NCBI RefSeq assembly: GCF_004364935.1
Contig: NZ_SOBT01000008.1
Coordinates: 2,049,534-2,113,533, forward strand
DNA: 64,000 bases
Reading direction: 5' to 3'
Source of the DNA: Panacagrimonas perspica
GTDB lineage: Bacteria; Pseudomonadota; Gammaproteobacteria; Nevskiales; Nevskiaceae
Shown: piece after piece, positions 45,779-55,393 of the stretch
Layout of the letters: each line of letters opens with the position of its first letter
How positions within the stretch are numbered: the first letter of the stretch is position 1
Program-made: the position numbers and the translations under genes
Notes under the pieces: model-generated
What the model saw: the letters and a program-made list of their open reading frames with translations, nothing else
What the model was told of the DNA's origin: nothing
Databases searched by the model: none

Positions 45779-48369
45779 GCCGTGGGGCGGCTCTCCAGCG
45801 CCTTTCCGATCTTCTCCGCCACGTCGCGCGACGGCCCGGCCTGCGCGAGCTGCTCGAGCGCCGCGCGCATGTGCTCGCCCAGCGCGGGCACCAGCCGGCG
45901 CCAGCCCAGCAGGCCCTCGACCAGCCTGGCCGCGAGTTGCGGGTTGCCGGCATCGATCTTCGCGAGCTCCGTGGCCAGCAGCCGATACCCGCCCCCGTCC
46001 GGCGCATGGAAGCTGCGCAGGTTCTCGCGCATGAAGGTTCCGAGCACGGCACGCGTGCGGTTCGGATTCGGCTTGAAGTCGGGATGCGTCAGCAGCGCGG
46101 TCACCCGTTCCAGGCCAGCCGGGCGGGCGGATGCCGCTTCCATGGCGAACCACTTGTCGAGCACCAGCGGCTCGTCGCGGAATCGCAGGTGGAAGGCATC
46201 CATCGCCTCTTCGCGCTCGGCGGAATCCGAATCGCGCAGCGCGGCCAGGCCGCCGATGGCCAGACTCATGTTCGGCGAGTGGGCCCTCTCCAGCGCCAGC
46301 TTGCGGATACGCGCGGAATTCAGATGCCCGAGATACCACAGCGCCAGATTCGAAAGGCTGCGGCGGGCGCGATTCTCCGGCGACAGATCGGTGGGCATCC
46401 AGGCCGCCCACACCGACAGCGGCCCGGTGAGCGCCTGCGCGATCGCGTGGCGCAGGCCGTCGCGGGCACGCGTGACGGCATGCGGATCCAGCGGCTCGAT
46501 CTGAGCAGCCAGTTCGCTCTCCGCCGGCAGGCGCAGCAGTTCGGCGAGCAGCGCCTTGTCAGCCGGCGGATTCGCCGCCAGCACCTGCAGCGTATGCAGC
46601 AGCATTCTCGAATGCTCGCCGGGCTCGCCGTTCATCGTCTCGAACAGCGCATCGAACATCAGGCGCTGCGACGCTTCCCAGCGCAGGAACCCGTCTTCCT
46701 CGTTCAGCACCAGCGCGGACAGCGCATCCGGCGTGTAGGCGTATTGCAGCTTCACCGGCGCCGAGAATCCGTGCAGGAAAGCCGGCGTCGGACGCGACTC
46801 GATGTTGTCGAACCTCAGCTCGGCTTCGGCCGCTTCCAGCAGGATCAGGTCCGCGCGCGGCATCAACGGCGGCTGTGGCGATAGCTGCAGCAGCTGGCCG
46901 TCGTCATCGCGCAGGCTGAAACGCAGAGGGATCGGCAGCACCGTCTTCTGCGCCTGATCATGCGTGGGCGCCGTGTGCTGCCGCAGACGCAGGGTGTAGC
47001 GGCCCTCGGCCGCGTCGTATTCGTCGGTGATCTCGACGCTCGGCGTGCCCGACTGCGAGTACCAGCGGCGGAATCCGTCGAGTTTTTGCCCGCTCACGGC
47101 CTCCAGCGAGGCGAGCAGATCCTCGACCGTCGCGGCGGTGCCGTCGTGCTGCTTGAGGTAGTGACCGATGCCGGCGACGAACGTCTCTTCGCCGATCACG
47201 CTGGCGAGCATGCGCAGGATCTCCGCGCCCTTCTCGTACACGGTCGCGGTGTAGAGATTGTTGACCTCGGCGTAAGCGTCGGGTCGCACCGGATGCGCCG
47301 TCGGCCCCGCGTCCTCCGGAAACTGCAGCGCCCGCAAGGTGCGCACGTGTTCGATGCGCGTGACGTCACGCGAGCCCAGGTCCGCGGAAAAGCACTGATC
47401 GCGATAGACCGTCAGGCCTTCCTTCAGCGAGAGCTGGAACCAGTCGCGGCAGGTCACGCGATTGCCGGTCCAGTTGTGGAAGTACTCGTGTGCGATCACC
47501 GACTCGACGCCGTCGTAGTCGACGTCCGTCGCGGTCTGCGGCGACGCCAGCACGAAGCGCGCGTTGAACAGGTTCAGGCCCTTGTTCTCCATCGCGCCCA
47601 TGTTGAAGTCGCGCGCGGCGACGACCATGTAGATGTCGAGGTCGTACTCGAGCCCGTAGACCGACTCGTCCCACTGCATCGCCTTGCGCAAGGATTCCAT
47701 CGCGTGCGCGACGCGGTTCTCGTTGCCGCGATCGACATAGAAGCGCAGTGCGACGTCGCGACCCGACGGCGTGCGGTGGCGGCCTTCGACGCAGGCCAGA
47801 TCGCCGGCGACCATCGCAAAGAGATAGCAAGGCTTGGGATGCGGGTCTTCCCAGACGGCGTAGTGACGTCCGGGCCCGGCGTCGCCCGACTCGACGCAGT
47901 TGCCGTTGGCGAGCAGCACCGGATAGCGGGCCGTCTCGGCCTCCAGCCTCACGCGGAAACGGCTCAGCACGTCGGGGCGATCGAGCGCATAGGTGATGCG
48001 CGAAAAACCCTGCGCCTCGCACTGCGTGCAGAGCATCGGTCCCGACCGGTACCAGCCTTCCAGCACGGTGTTCTTTTCGGGGTCGTTGCGCGTCAGCGTG
48101 CGCAGCACGAAGGCGTCGGGCACCGCCGGGACGACCAGCTGCTCCGGCTCGATCCGGTAGCCCGAGGGGGCGATCGGCGTGCCGTCGAGTTCGATCGACA
48201 GCAATTCGATCCCGCGCCCGTCGAGCACTAGCGACGCAGCCGGATCGGCACCCGGGCGGCGACGCAGGTGGAGCCAGGCTTCGACCGTGGTGAGCGCCTC
48301 GACGCTCACGTGCAGCTCAATGCGGTCGAGCAGGAAATCGGACGCTCGGTAATCGCTACGAAGAATCAC
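45775..48369 (-). CDS. pepN: Aminopeptidase N (M1 metallopeptidase)
   Basis: An 864-residue zinc aminopeptidase that removes N-terminal residues from peptides in the cytoplasm. The GAMEN exopeptidase motif is in MGAMENKGLNLFN. The zinc motif HEYFHNW (about residues 291-297) and its downstream ligand Glu in LKEGLTVYRDQ are present. The later FRRWYSQSGTP segment and the long helical C-terminal domain are typical of the E. coli PepN type (about 870). It starts with GTG 48369. Confidence 0.96.
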   Translation of the reverse strand: MILRSDYRASDFLLDRIELHVSVEALTTVEAWLHLRRRPGADPAASLVLDGRGIELLSIELDGTPIAPSGYRIEPEQLVVPAVPDAFVLRTLTRNDPEKNTVLEGWYRSGPMLCTQCEAQGFSRITYALDRPDVLSRFRVRLEAETARYPVLLANGNCVESGDAGPGRHYAVWEDPHPKPCYLFAMVAGDLACVEGRHRTPSGRDVALRFYVDRGNENRVAHAMESLRKAMQWDESVYGLEYDLDIYMVVAARDFNMGAMENKGLNLFNARFVLASPQTATDVDYDGVESVIAHEYFHNWTGNRVTCRDWFQLSLKEGLTVYRDQCFSADLGSRDVTRIEHVRTLRALQFPEDAGPTAHPVRPDAYAEVNNLYTATVYEKGAEILRMLASVIGEETFVAGIGHYLKQHDGTAATVEDLLASLEAVSGQKLDGFRRWYSQSGTPSVEITDEYDAAEGRYTLRLRQHTAPTHDQAQKTVLPIPLRFSLRDDDGQLLQLSPQPPLMPRADLILLEAAEAELRFDNIESRPTPAFLHGFSAPVKLQYAYTPDALSALVLNEEDGFLRWEASQRLMFDALFETMNGEPGEHSRMLLHTLQVLAANPPADKALLAELLRLPAESELAAQIEPLDPHAVTRARDGLRHAIAQALTGPLSVWAAWMPTDLSPENRARRSLSNLALWYLGHLNSARIRKLALERAHSPNMSLAIGGLAALRDSDSAEREEAMDAFHLRFRDEPLVLDKWFAMEAASARPAGLERVTALLTHPDFKPNPNRTRAVLGTFMRENLRSFHAPDGGGYRLLATELAKIDAGNPQLAARLVEGLLGWRRLVPALGEHMRAALEQLAQAGPSRDVAEKIGKALESRPTA

Positions 48370-48517
48370 GCGGACGGGTTTGAAAAGGGGGAATTGGAAC
48401 GCCGGCTTACCATCAAGCGGAGCGTCTGCATTGTAGGTTGTCAGTAGAGGGTCTGCCCGCTAGCATCCGGCGATTCCGAATTCCCATTACCCCACTCGTA
48501 TCCACCCGGAGCACCCC

Positions 48518-48832
48518 ATGACCGCTGCCGACATGATCCGCAATCTGCCCAAGGCTTTCGACGCTTCCGCCGCCCAGGGCACGGACTGCACGATCCAGTT
48601 CAACTGCTCCACGCCGATGCACGTGATCATCAAGAGCGGGACCTGCACGACCGGCGAAGGCACCGCGGCCAGCTCCGACCTCGCCATCACGATGGAAGAC
48701 GAAGATCTCGTCGCGCTGATGAAGGGTGAACTCAACGGCATGCAGGCCTTCATGACGGGCAAGCTGCAGGTCGAAGGCGACATGATGCTGGCACAGCGCA
48801 TGGCCAGCTTCTTCGACTCGTCGAAGGTCTGA
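48518..48832 (+). CDS. SCP2 sterol-binding domain protein
   Basis: A 104-residue single-domain SCP2 protein that binds lipid in a hydrophobic cavity. The domain is recognisable by ASSDLAITMEDEDLVALMKG, followed by the MQAFMTGKLQVEGDMMLAQRM helix-strand-helix end. There is no signal peptide, so it is cytoplasmic. GGAG lies ahead of the ATG. A strong intrinsic terminator begins 30 bases after its stop. It is divergent from pepN. The ligand is unknown. Confidence 0.9.
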   Translation: MTAADMIRNLPKAFDASAAQGTDCTIQFNCSTPMHVIIKSGTCTTGEGTAASSDLAITMEDEDLVALMKGELNGMQAFMTGKLQVEGDMMLAQRMASFFDSSKV

Positions 48833-48849
48833 GCAAGAGCGGACACAAC

Positions 48850-49533
48850 ATGCAGAACCAGACCCCGGGCGGCGACGCCCGGGGTTTTTCTTTGGTGCCC
48901 GTCGAAGACGGTCTCGCGCTGCAGGCCGAGCACCGCCCGGACTGGAAGCCGCTGCTGATCGACTGGGCGTCCGTCGAACAGCGCAGCCGCATCCGCGCCG
49001 GCCGCAAGCAGCTGCTGGGGCGTGCGGCCGGCCTGCACCTGAAACGTGACGCGTGTGTGCTCGACGCCACCGGCGGTCTGGGCCGCGATGCGTTCACGCT
49101 CGCAGCGCTGGGCGCCCACGTCGTGCTGGTCGAACGCCAGCCCCTGGTCGTCGAACTGCTGCGCGATGCCCAGCGCCGCGCCCGCCTGCTGCCGGACCCG
49201 CTGCTGGTCGAGGCGGCGGATCGCCTGCGCATCGTCGGTTCCGACGCGCTCGACGTCGGCATCGCGCAGGGCCCGTTCGACGTCGCCTACCTCGACCCGA
49301 TGTACCCGGACGACGGCAAGACCGCGCTGCCGCAGAAGGAGATGCAGATGCTGCGCGACCTTGCTGGCGACGACCTGGACGCCGATCGCCTGCTCGCCCA
49401 CGTGCGCACGCTGGCGCCGAGAGTGGCCGTGAAGCGTCCTGTGAAAGCGCCTCCGCTGGCCGGCATGAAACCAAACACCACGCTGGAAGGCACACAGGCG
49501 CGTTTCGACCTTTACCTTTCGACCCCGGCCTGA
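48850..49533 (+). CDS. rsmJ: 16S rRNA (guanine-1516 N2) methyltransferase RsmJ
   Basis: A class I SAM methyltransferase of 227 residues from ATG 48850, or 212 from GTG 48895. The SAM loop is VLDATGGLGRDAF, then VVLVERQPLVVELL. The catalytic DPMYP motif replaces the usual NPP, as in RsmJ, and VAVKRPVKAPPLAG closes the family signature. A terminator hairpin with its T-run occupies codons 5-14 of the longer frame. The functional start may therefore be TTG 48892 or GTG 48895, transcribed either by read-through or from an internal promoter. sixA follows after 12 bases. Confidence 0.9.
   Translation: MQNQTPGGDARGFSLVPVEDGLALQAEHRPDWKPLLIDWASVEQRSRIRAGRKQLLGRAAGLHLKRDACVLDATGGLGRDAFTLAALGAHVVLVERQPLVVELLRDAQRRARLLPDPLLVEAADRLRIVGSDALDVGIAQGPFDVAYLDPMYPDDGKTALPQKEMQMLRDLAGDDLDADRLLAHVRTLAPRVAVKRPVKAPPLAGMKPNTTLEGTQARFDLYLSTPA
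48862..48889 (+). terminator. Strong intrinsic terminator after the SCP2 gene, inside the 5' end of rsmJ
   Basis: ACCCCGGGCG (48862-48871), loop GCGA, CGCCCGGGGT (48876-48885) form a perfect 10-base stem. It is followed by TTTTT (48885-48889), then C and three more T. This is a textbook Rho-independent terminator. It lies within the longest rsmJ reading frame, about 12 to 40 bases after its ATG, which bears on the rsmJ start. Confidence 0.82.
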
Positions 49534-49545
49534 TCACACTGCGCC

Positions 49546-50043
49546 ATGCTGCGACTCACGCTCGTCCGCCACGCCAAGTCTTCCTGGGCCGATCCGGGCA
49601 TGCGGGATTTCGAGCGCCCGCTCAATCCGCGCGGCACCCGCGACGCTCCGGTGATGGCCGTCCGCGTCAGCGAATTGCGCCGCCTGCCCGATCACCTGGT
49701 ATCGAGCCCCGCCCTTCGCGCGTTCACGACCGCCGGTGTTTTCGCCGACCGGCTGGGATTCAGCGCCGAGGCGATCCGCCTCGAACCGCGCATCTACGAA
49801 GCCAGCCGCGAAACCCTGACCGGGATCGTTCGCGAGCTCGATCCGAAATCGCGTCACGCCATGCTGTTCGGCCACAACCCCGGCTTCTCGGAACTCGCAC
49901 GCTGGCTCGCCACCTGTCCGTTCCATGACATGCCGACCTGCGCCATCGCCAGCCTCGAGCTGCAGATCAGCGACTGGCGGGAACTCGGCCCCGGCTGCGG
50001 CAAGCTGGCGCACTACCTGTATCCGAAGGACGGCGCCGACTAG
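49546..50043 (+). CDS. SixA-type phosphohistidine phosphatase (histidine phosphatase family)
   Basis: A 165-residue small histidine phosphatase. The catalytic RHG-like motif is LVRHAKSSWADP, with the histidine forming the phospho-enzyme. The second catalytic histidine is in LFGHNPGFSEL, and the arginine in LVSSPALRAFTTA. SixA proteins dephosphorylate phosphohistidine, for example on HPt or PTS-Ntr proteins. The target here is unknown. A family A repeat begins two bases after the TAG stop. Confidence 0.88.
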   Translation: MLRLTLVRHAKSSWADPGMRDFERPLNPRGTRDAPVMAVRVSELRRLPDHLVSSPALRAFTTAGVFADRLGFSAEAIRLEPRIYEASRETLTGIVRELDPKSRHAMLFGHNPGFSELARWLATCPFHDMPTCAIASLELQISDWRELGPGCGKLAHYLYPKDGAD

Positions 50044-50044
50044 C

Positions 50045-50113
50045 GTAGCCCGGGTGAAACCCGGGTTTGCCGCTCCGTCGTTCGAGGGGAATCCCGGGTT
50101 TCAACCGGGCTAC
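50045..50113. repeat. Family A inverted repeat, copy 3 (between convergent genes)
   Basis: Arms 50045-50065 (GTAGCCCGGGTGAAACCCGGG) and 50093-50113 are complementary except for one mismatch and are separated by 27 bases. It fills the gap between the SixA gene (+) and the acyltransferase gene (-). The latter's TAG stop (complement of 50110-50112) is part of the element. Confidence 0.85.
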
Positions 50114-51264
50114 GAGGGTGTCCCCGGCGCGGATTCCTTCTTCTCCCGCGACGCCGGACTGAGCAGCCCCGTCAAAAACGTCGCGATACGCAGCGCCGCC
50201 ATATCGATCCCCGCGAGCGGCCGCCTGAGCAGCCACTGCACCAGCAGGTGCACGGCCACCAGCACCACGCCGACGAGCACGTAGGCGAACGGGTTCAGCC
50301 AGCTCCAGTCGAAGCGCGCGATGTACGGCGGCAGGAACGTCGCCACGAACCCGTTGATGACGAACAGGTCCAGGCTCTTGCGGCCCATGTGCGCGAACAC
50401 CTCGGCGCCCTTGAACTTCGACAGGCCACGGCTCAGGCAGACCACGCCCAGCGCACCCGCCAGCGAAGTCAGGAAGAACAGCGGCAGGAAGCCGTAATTG
50501 CCGCCGAACATCCGCACGCCGAACGGACCGGCCCAGCGCGCGCAGGCGTCGTGCATCGTGTAAGCGCAGCCGCTGTTGAGCGGCGCCAGGAAGTACACCG
50601 CGACGAACAGCGGCACGCACAGCCAGGCCGGCCATTTCACCTGCCACTGCGCTAACAGCACGCCGAGCGCGAAGAACGACAGGCCCGGCATCCAGGTACG
50701 GAACAGGAACTGGTTGGGCGCATCGAAGTACACGACCACCGCGGTGCCCGCCATGCCGATCAGCACGACGCTCCAGGCGGGCAAGTAACGCAGCAGCACG
50801 TAGGCCAGCAGCTGCACGAAGCACAACGCAGTGAGAAACCACAGCACGCCGACCGACCACAGGAAGCCCTGCAGGATCGGGTTGAAGACGGCGACGGCGG
50901 CCGTCCAAGGCGAGGTCAGCGCCTCCGGCGCCAGCCCCAGCGAGAAGACCACGACGATCCCCAGCAGGTGCACCACCCAGGCCAGCGCCAGCAGGCGCAG
51001 CGAACCGCGCACGACATCCGGCCAGGCCTTCTTCGGCAGTTTCAGGTTCACCGCACCCGAGACCAGGAAGAACAGCATCATGTGGAACGAGTAGATCCAC
51101 TGCCACTGCGTGAACGCCGATTCCAGAAAGGCCTTGTCCGCAGCGGGTTGCGCCGGGTAGATCGGTTCGAGGAAGTGACCGTAGATCACCAGCGCCATGC
51201 CGATGCCGCGTGCGATGTCCCAGGTCGAGTCGCGCGCGGGTGCAGCGGTCTTGGCCTCGCTCAT
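50110..51264 (-). CDS. Acyltransferase family 3 membrane protein
   Basis: A 384-residue polytopic protein with about ten membrane helices. The first has the motif DIARGIGMALVIYGHFLEP, with the catalytic-type histidine of acyltransferase 3 proteins. SFHMMLFFLVSGAVN is the typical second-helix segment. These enzymes O-acylate cell-surface glycans (for example OpgC and OafA); the acceptor here is unknown. The start ATG 51264 is well placed before the first helix. Confidence 0.86.
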   Translation of the reverse strand: MSEAKTAAPARDSTWDIARGIGMALVIYGHFLEPIYPAQPAADKAFLESAFTQWQWIYSFHMMLFFLVSGAVNLKLPKKAWPDVVRGSLRLLALAWVVHLLGIVVVFSLGLAPEALTSPWTAAVAVFNPILQGFLWSVGVLWFLTALCFVQLLAYVLLRYLPAWSVVLIGMAGTAVVVYFDAPNQFLFRTWMPGLSFFALGVLLAQWQVKWPAWLCVPLFVAVYFLAPLNSGCAYTMHDACARWAGPFGVRMFGGNYGFLPLFFLTSLAGALGVVCLSRGLSKFKGAEVFAHMGRKSLDLFVINGFVATFLPPYIARFDWSWLNPFAYVLVGVVLVAVHLLVQWLLRRPLAGIDMAALRIATFLTGLLSPASREKKESAPGTPS

Positions 51265-51311
51265 GAAGGTCCTGCTCCCGCGTGTGACATTGGAACGCGG
51301 CCGACGCGCGG

Positions 51312-51824
51312 CTAGATCTTCGCCGCCAGGTAGCGCTTCGCGTTCTCGCGATAGAACTGCGCGTTGAGCTGAAGGTTCTGGATTTCCTGCGGCGACAATT
51401 CGCGCACGACCTTGCCGGGCGTTCCCATGATCAGCACGCCATCGGGATAGCTCTTGCGCTCGGGAATCAGCGACCCCGCACCGACCAGGCTGTTCTTGCC
51501 GATCTTCGAGCCATTGAGGATCACGGCCTTGATCCCCACCAGCGAGCCTTCGCCGATCTCGCAGCCGTGCAGCATCACCATGTGGCCGATCGTGCAGTTG
51601 GCGCCCACGCGCAACTGGAAGCCGACGTCCGTGTGCAGCACCGAGCCGTCCTGGATGTTGCTGCCCTCGCCGACGATGATCTCGTCGCAGTCGCCCCGCA
51701 GCACGCAGTTGAACCAGACGCTGGCCTGCGCCTCCAGCGTGACGCGGCCGATCAGGCTCGCGTTCGGCGCCACGAAGTTGTCGCCCTTGAGCAGCGGCGT
51801 GCGATTCTCCAGGGTATGGATCAT
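51312..51824 (-). CDS. Gamma-type carbonic anhydrase family hexapeptide protein
   Basis: A 170-residue left-handed beta-helix protein. The family pattern is [30 protein letters not shown], with [11 protein letters not shown], then the metal ligands in [16 protein letters not shown] (two histidines) plus the preceding LHT histidine. These are YrdA/CaiE/PaaY-like proteins; carbonic anhydrase activity is often but not always present. ATG 51824 is chosen over TTG 51836. It is divergent from the esterase gene. Confidence 0.9.
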   Translation of the reverse strand: MIHTLENRTPLLKGDNFVAPNASLIGRVTLEAQASVWFNCVLRGDCDEIIVGEGSNIQDGSVLHTDVGFQLRVGANCTIGHMVMLHGCEIGEGSLVGIKAVILNGSKIGKNSLVGAGSLIPERKSYPDGVLIMGTPGKVVRELSPQEIQNLQLNAQFYRENAKRYLAAKI

Positions 51825-51865
51825 GTCCTTGGGCAACGCATCGAATGAAGGAAGGAAGCTGGACT

Positions 51866-52504
51866 ATGGCCGCGCCCATGAGGCACTCGCAAGCCAGGGC
51901 GCTCTGGCTGCTGATCGTGCTGCTGCTCGGCGCGTGCGGTGGCGGTGCGGGCGACGGACATCGACTGACACCGCTGGCCAGCGACGCCCGCATCCTGGCG
52001 TTCGGTGACAGCCTGACCTACGGCACCGGTGCCGACAGGCCTCAAAGCTATCCCGCCGTGCTGCAGGACCTGATCGGCCGCACGGTGATCAACGCCGGGA
52101 TTCCGGGCGAGACCACCGCGCAAGGCCTGGACCGGCTGCCGGATGTCCTCGACGACGCCTCGCCCGCGCTGGTGATCCTGTGCCTGGGCGGCAACGACAT
52201 GCTGCGCCGGCAGGATCGCGTCCGGATGAAGGAGAACCTGGGCGCGATGATCGCGCTGATCCGCGAGCGGGGAATTCCCGTGGTGCTGCTCGGCGTGCCG
52301 GAGCCCAAGCTGTTCGGCCTGACCACCGACCCCGCGTACTTCGAACTCGCCAAGCAATACCAGTTACCGATCGAAGCACTCACGATTCCGGACGTGCTGG
52401 GCGACAAGGCCCGCAAATCCGACCAGATCCATCCCAACGCCGCGGGATACGCGGACATGGCCAAAGCGGTGGCCAAGCTGTTACGGGATACGGGGGCGGT
52501 TTAG
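51866..52504 (+). CDS. SGNH-hydrolase lipoprotein (arylesterase/TesA-like)
   Basis: A 212-residue protein with an N-terminal lipobox (LLLGAC), so it is likely an envelope lipoprotein. The SGNH blocks are [10 protein letters not shown] (Ser), the glycine in [17 protein letters not shown] (Asn) and [12 protein letters not shown] (Asp-His). Members hydrolyse short acyl esters or act as lysophospholipase/thioesterase I. ATG 51866 is preceded by GGAAG; ATG 51845 would add seven residues. It precedes the Tad-like operon by 141 bases. Confidence 0.88.
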   Translation: MAAPMRHSQARALWLLIVLLLGACGGGAGDGHRLTPLASDARILAFGDSLTYGTGADRPQSYPAVLQDLIGRTVINAGIPGETTAQGLDRLPDVLDDASPALVILCLGGNDMLRRQDRVRMKENLGAMIALIRERGIPVVLLGVPEPKLFGLTTDPAYFELAKQYQLPIEALTIPDVLGDKARKSDQIHPNAAGYADMAKAVAKLLRDTGAV

Positions 52505-52645
52505 GGGGCGCGCAAACCCAACGCCTCACACCTATGCATCCACACGATTGTTCCTCCCCTGCGCGAGATCGATTCTTCCCTCGCCGACTCTGATCCGCAC
52601 CTCGCTTCGTCGGCCTCGACAGCAACGCTCCAGGGAGAGACGACG

Positions 52646-52912
52646 ATGAACGACAAGCTGGCAAGCCGCGCACGCGGCCAGGGCATGGTGGAGTACATCA
52701 TCATCGTGGCGCTGATTGCCCTCGCCGGTATCGCCGCCTTCTCCTTCTTCGGCGGCGCGATCCGCGGACAGACCGCGCAGATGGCGCAGCAGGTGGCCGG
52801 GCAGAACGTCACCACCGGCCGCACGGCCGCGCAGACGGCGGCCAACAACGCGCTGACCGAGGGGAACACGGAAGCCAATCTCAACAACTACGTGGATCGC
52901 GACAACCCGTGA
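52646..52912 (+). CDS. Flp-family type IVb pilin
   Basis: An 88-residue prepilin with a class III leader. Cleavage is expected after Gly11 in SRARGQGMVEYIIIV, giving Glu at +5 and Tyr at +6, the G/XXXXEY rule of Flp pilins. A hydrophobic assembly helix of about 20 residues follows. The remaining 50 residues are Ala/Gln/Asn/Thr-rich and unusually long for Flp. GGGAGAG lies ahead of the ATG. It is the first gene of the Tad-like operon and the likely major subunit. Confidence 0.87.
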   Translation: MNDKLASRARGQGMVEYIIIVALIALAGIAAFSFFGGAIRGQTAQMAQQVAGQNVTTGRTAAQTAANNALTEGNTEANLNNYVDRDNP

Positions 52913-52979
52913 TCCGTGGGAGACCGCCTCCGCACGCCGCATGAACTGATCCGCACCCGGCATCCAGAGGACGTCACGG

Positions 52980-54524
52980 ATGAGCATCGTGCTGCCGTCG
53001 TCGCGAGCACAGGCGGGGCAGATCATGCCGATGACGGCGGTCTTCATCGTCGTCGTGCTGCTCGCGCTCTGGGTGATGTACGACTCCGGCGAGTTGATGA
53101 GCGACAAGGTCCGGCTGCAGAACACTGCCGACAACGTGGCCTACAGCACCGCGGCACTGGTATCGCGCGACCTGAATTTCATCGCGTACACGAACCGCGG
53201 CATGGTGGCCAACCAGATCGGCATCGCGCAGATGGTGGGCCTGAGTTCGTGGGCCGCGAGCATCGAGCAGTTCGCGGTGAACATGAACGAGATCGGCCAG
53301 GCGATCCCTTACGTAGGGGCTGTCAGTGGAGCCGCAGAAAGCGCGGCCACGGCGGGCTCCATCGGGATCGATCTGACCGCCGAACGCGTGATCCCGCTCA
53401 ACGAGCGCGTGATCGAAGGTCTGTCCGACGCGCAACGCATCTTTCACCAGGGATTCGTGCTGCAACTCGCGACGTTTGGTCGCGATATCGCGCGAGGCAA
53501 CGATCCGGACGCCTATTCGTTGCTGAGCCTCGGCGGCGCCTCGTTGCCGGACGCCAGCTCCGTGATCCGCGACTGGAACCGGCAGATCGGCGAGCAATAC
53601 CGGTTGCGGCGCGTCACCGACGCCTCCGACGACGGCTCGCTGGACAATCGCCGCTATCGCGACTTCGACAAGGTGGTCCAGGACTCGCGCGACCGCTTCT
53701 CGTCAAACCGGAGCTATCGATGGCCGGCGCCGTTCACGGACGACGTCGGCGGCTTTCGATGGCGTACACGCAAGTACGGCGGCACGGAGTTCCTGCGCAG
53801 CATCGATCCAGACGATCAGACCTATCGATGGGACTGGGCGGCGATGGAGACCGTGAGTCTCTACGCCGAAATGTATGTGCCGATCAGTGGCTGGGAAACA
53901 GCTCCGGGCGTGCCGCGTGAGCTTCCGTTGGCGTGGGGCGCCGCGCACGCGCTCGACCAAAGCCGCAATCCTTCGAGATTCCACGACTATGGCGTGAGCC
54001 GCGCGCGGCGCTCCAACAGGCTCTGGGGCAACGGCGCCTGGCGCAACGCCAACGCGGCGCGCCTGCTGCTGACCAGTCCAGCCTACAGCCGTACCGTCGG
54101 CGGCAAGGACCACGTCAATCACAACCTGGCGTATGTCGGCGGACTGCGCGAATTCTATGAATTGCGCGATGAGCATTCGCCGGACGGCGGGCCCGCCGTC
54201 ATCGCGCTGTACGTCAAGGACGAAGAAGACCTCGACTCGCAGAACCGCATCATCGAAAGCGGCGGCGGGACCGTGGCGGGCAACCTGGATACCGATGCTC
54301 GCGGCGGCTTGATCGCGGGCCGTATCGGCGCCGTCGCCAAGGCGCAGCCCTACTACGCGCGCCCGACGGATCTCGCGGAGTGGCAGCGGTCGGATCGTCG
54401 GGCCGAATTGGGGAATCTTTACAACCCGTACTGGCAACCGCGTCTGGTGGACCTCAGCGACGCGGAGAAGGCTACGGCGACCGCGATCGTTTCCGATGGC
54501 CGTCTGGCGGCACGCAAGCCATGA
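52980..54524 (+). CDS. TadG-like pilus assembly protein
   Basis: A 514-residue protein with a Tad-type N-terminus. AQAGQIMPMTAVFIVVV begins a single membrane helix, followed by MSDKVRLQNTADNVAYSTAAL, the LQxxAD signature of TadE/TadG-like proteins. Unlike the pilin and TadE, its potential leader lacks Glu at +5. The rest (about 450 residues) is a hydrophilic extracytoplasmic domain I cannot assign. It ends in ATGA with the TadE-like gene. Confidence 0.82.
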   Translation: MSIVLPSSRAQAGQIMPMTAVFIVVVLLALWVMYDSGELMSDKVRLQNTADNVAYSTAALVSRDLNFIAYTNRGMVANQIGIAQMVGLSSWAASIEQFAVNMNEIGQAIPYVGAVSGAAESAATAGSIGIDLTAERVIPLNERVIEGLSDAQRIFHQGFVLQLATFGRDIARGNDPDAYSLLSLGGASLPDASSVIRDWNRQIGEQYRLRRVTDASDDGSLDNRRYRDFDKVVQDSRDRFSSNRSYRWPAPFTDDVGGFRWRTRKYGGTEFLRSIDPDDQTYRWDWAAMETVSLYAEMYVPISGWETAPGVPRELPLAWGAAHALDQSRNPSRFHDYGVSRARRSNRLWGNGAWRNANAARLLLTSPAYSRTVGGKDHVNHNLAYVGGLREFYELRDEHSPDGGPAVIALYVKDEEDLDSQNRIIESGGGTVAGNLDTDARGGLIAGRIGAVAKAQPYYARPTDLAEWQRSDRRAELGNLYNPYWQPRLVDLSDAEKATATAIVSDGRLAARKP

Positions 54525-55393
54525 GCGCGATTCCGCAGATCCGGCGCCGACCACGTCATCACGCGCGATGCACGGCCGCCGGCTTTCGTGGCCAGGCGCT
54601 CACCGAATTTCTCATCGTCGCCACATTCCTGCTCATGCCGCTCCTGCTGCTGATTCCGGTGATCGCGGGTCTGATTTCCCAGAAGCAGGACGTCGAAATC
54701 GCGGCGCGATACGCCGCCTGGGAGCGAACGGCCTGGTATCGCGAGGCAAGCCGCAGCTCCGGCGGCAGCGACACCGTGAAGACCGACGAACAGATCGCAC
54801 GCGAGATCGATGCGCGGATCTTTTCTGCCGACATCGAGCCGGTCACATCCCCCGCCGGGGAGCCGTCCAGGCTGGATGCGCTCTCCTATCGCCCGCACGA
54901 CGGCCAGTCGATGCTGTCCGGACGCGGGACGACCTCCGGCGCGCTGACCCAGTACGCCGATCAGCACTCATCGGATTCCACTCCAGGCGGACTTGCCGGC
55001 CTCAGTACAGAGACCGCTTCCGTGCTGGGGAGCTTCACCCGCTTCGACCTGAGCGATCGCGGACAGATCGATGCGATCGTGTCGCTCGACATCGTCGACC
55101 TGAGGCCCTGGTTCGGGCTGGCGGAGGTCGATCTGGACGCGCTTCGTCTGACGCGCCGCAATCGATTGTTCGTCGAGACCTGGACCGGCGGCGCGAAGCA
55201 CGACGTGGAGCGCACGATCTCGGGGCTGCTGCCTCAGCAGTTCATCGACAGTTCTGCGGCTCGAAACACCCAGGATTTCGCCGCCTTCGCACCCAGCGCG
55301 CGCGAGGTCCGCAGCGATTGGCTGCAGTTTGGCCACGTCGACATCGACCCGCTGCCCGAATATCGCGTCTCGTCCGAGACGCCGCCGCCATGA
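54521..55393 (+). CDS. TadE-like pseudopilin
   Basis: A 290-residue protein with a basic leader and the class III prepilin motif G/QALTEF (cleavage after Gly24, Glu at +5, Phe at +6), as in TadE/TadF pseudopilins. The helix LIVATFLLMPLLLLIPVIAGL and the VEIAARYAAWERT segment follow. The extracytoplasmic part is longer than in classical TadE (about 180 residues). It overlaps both neighbours by ATGA. It probably shares the peptidase with the Flp pilin and RHS protein. Confidence 0.82.
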   Translation: MSAIPQIRRRPRHHARCTAAGFRGQALTEFLIVATFLLMPLLLLIPVIAGLISQKQDVEIAARYAAWERTAWYREASRSSGGSDTVKTDEQIAREIDARIFSADIEPVTSPAGEPSRLDALSYRPHDGQSMLSGRGTTSGALTQYADQHSSDSTPGGLAGLSTETASVLGSFTRFDLSDRGQIDAIVSLDIVDLRPWFGLAEVDLDALRLTRRNRLFVETWTGGAKHDVERTISGLLPQQFIDSSAARNTQDFAAFAPSAREVRSDWLQFGHVDIDPLPEYRVSSETPPP

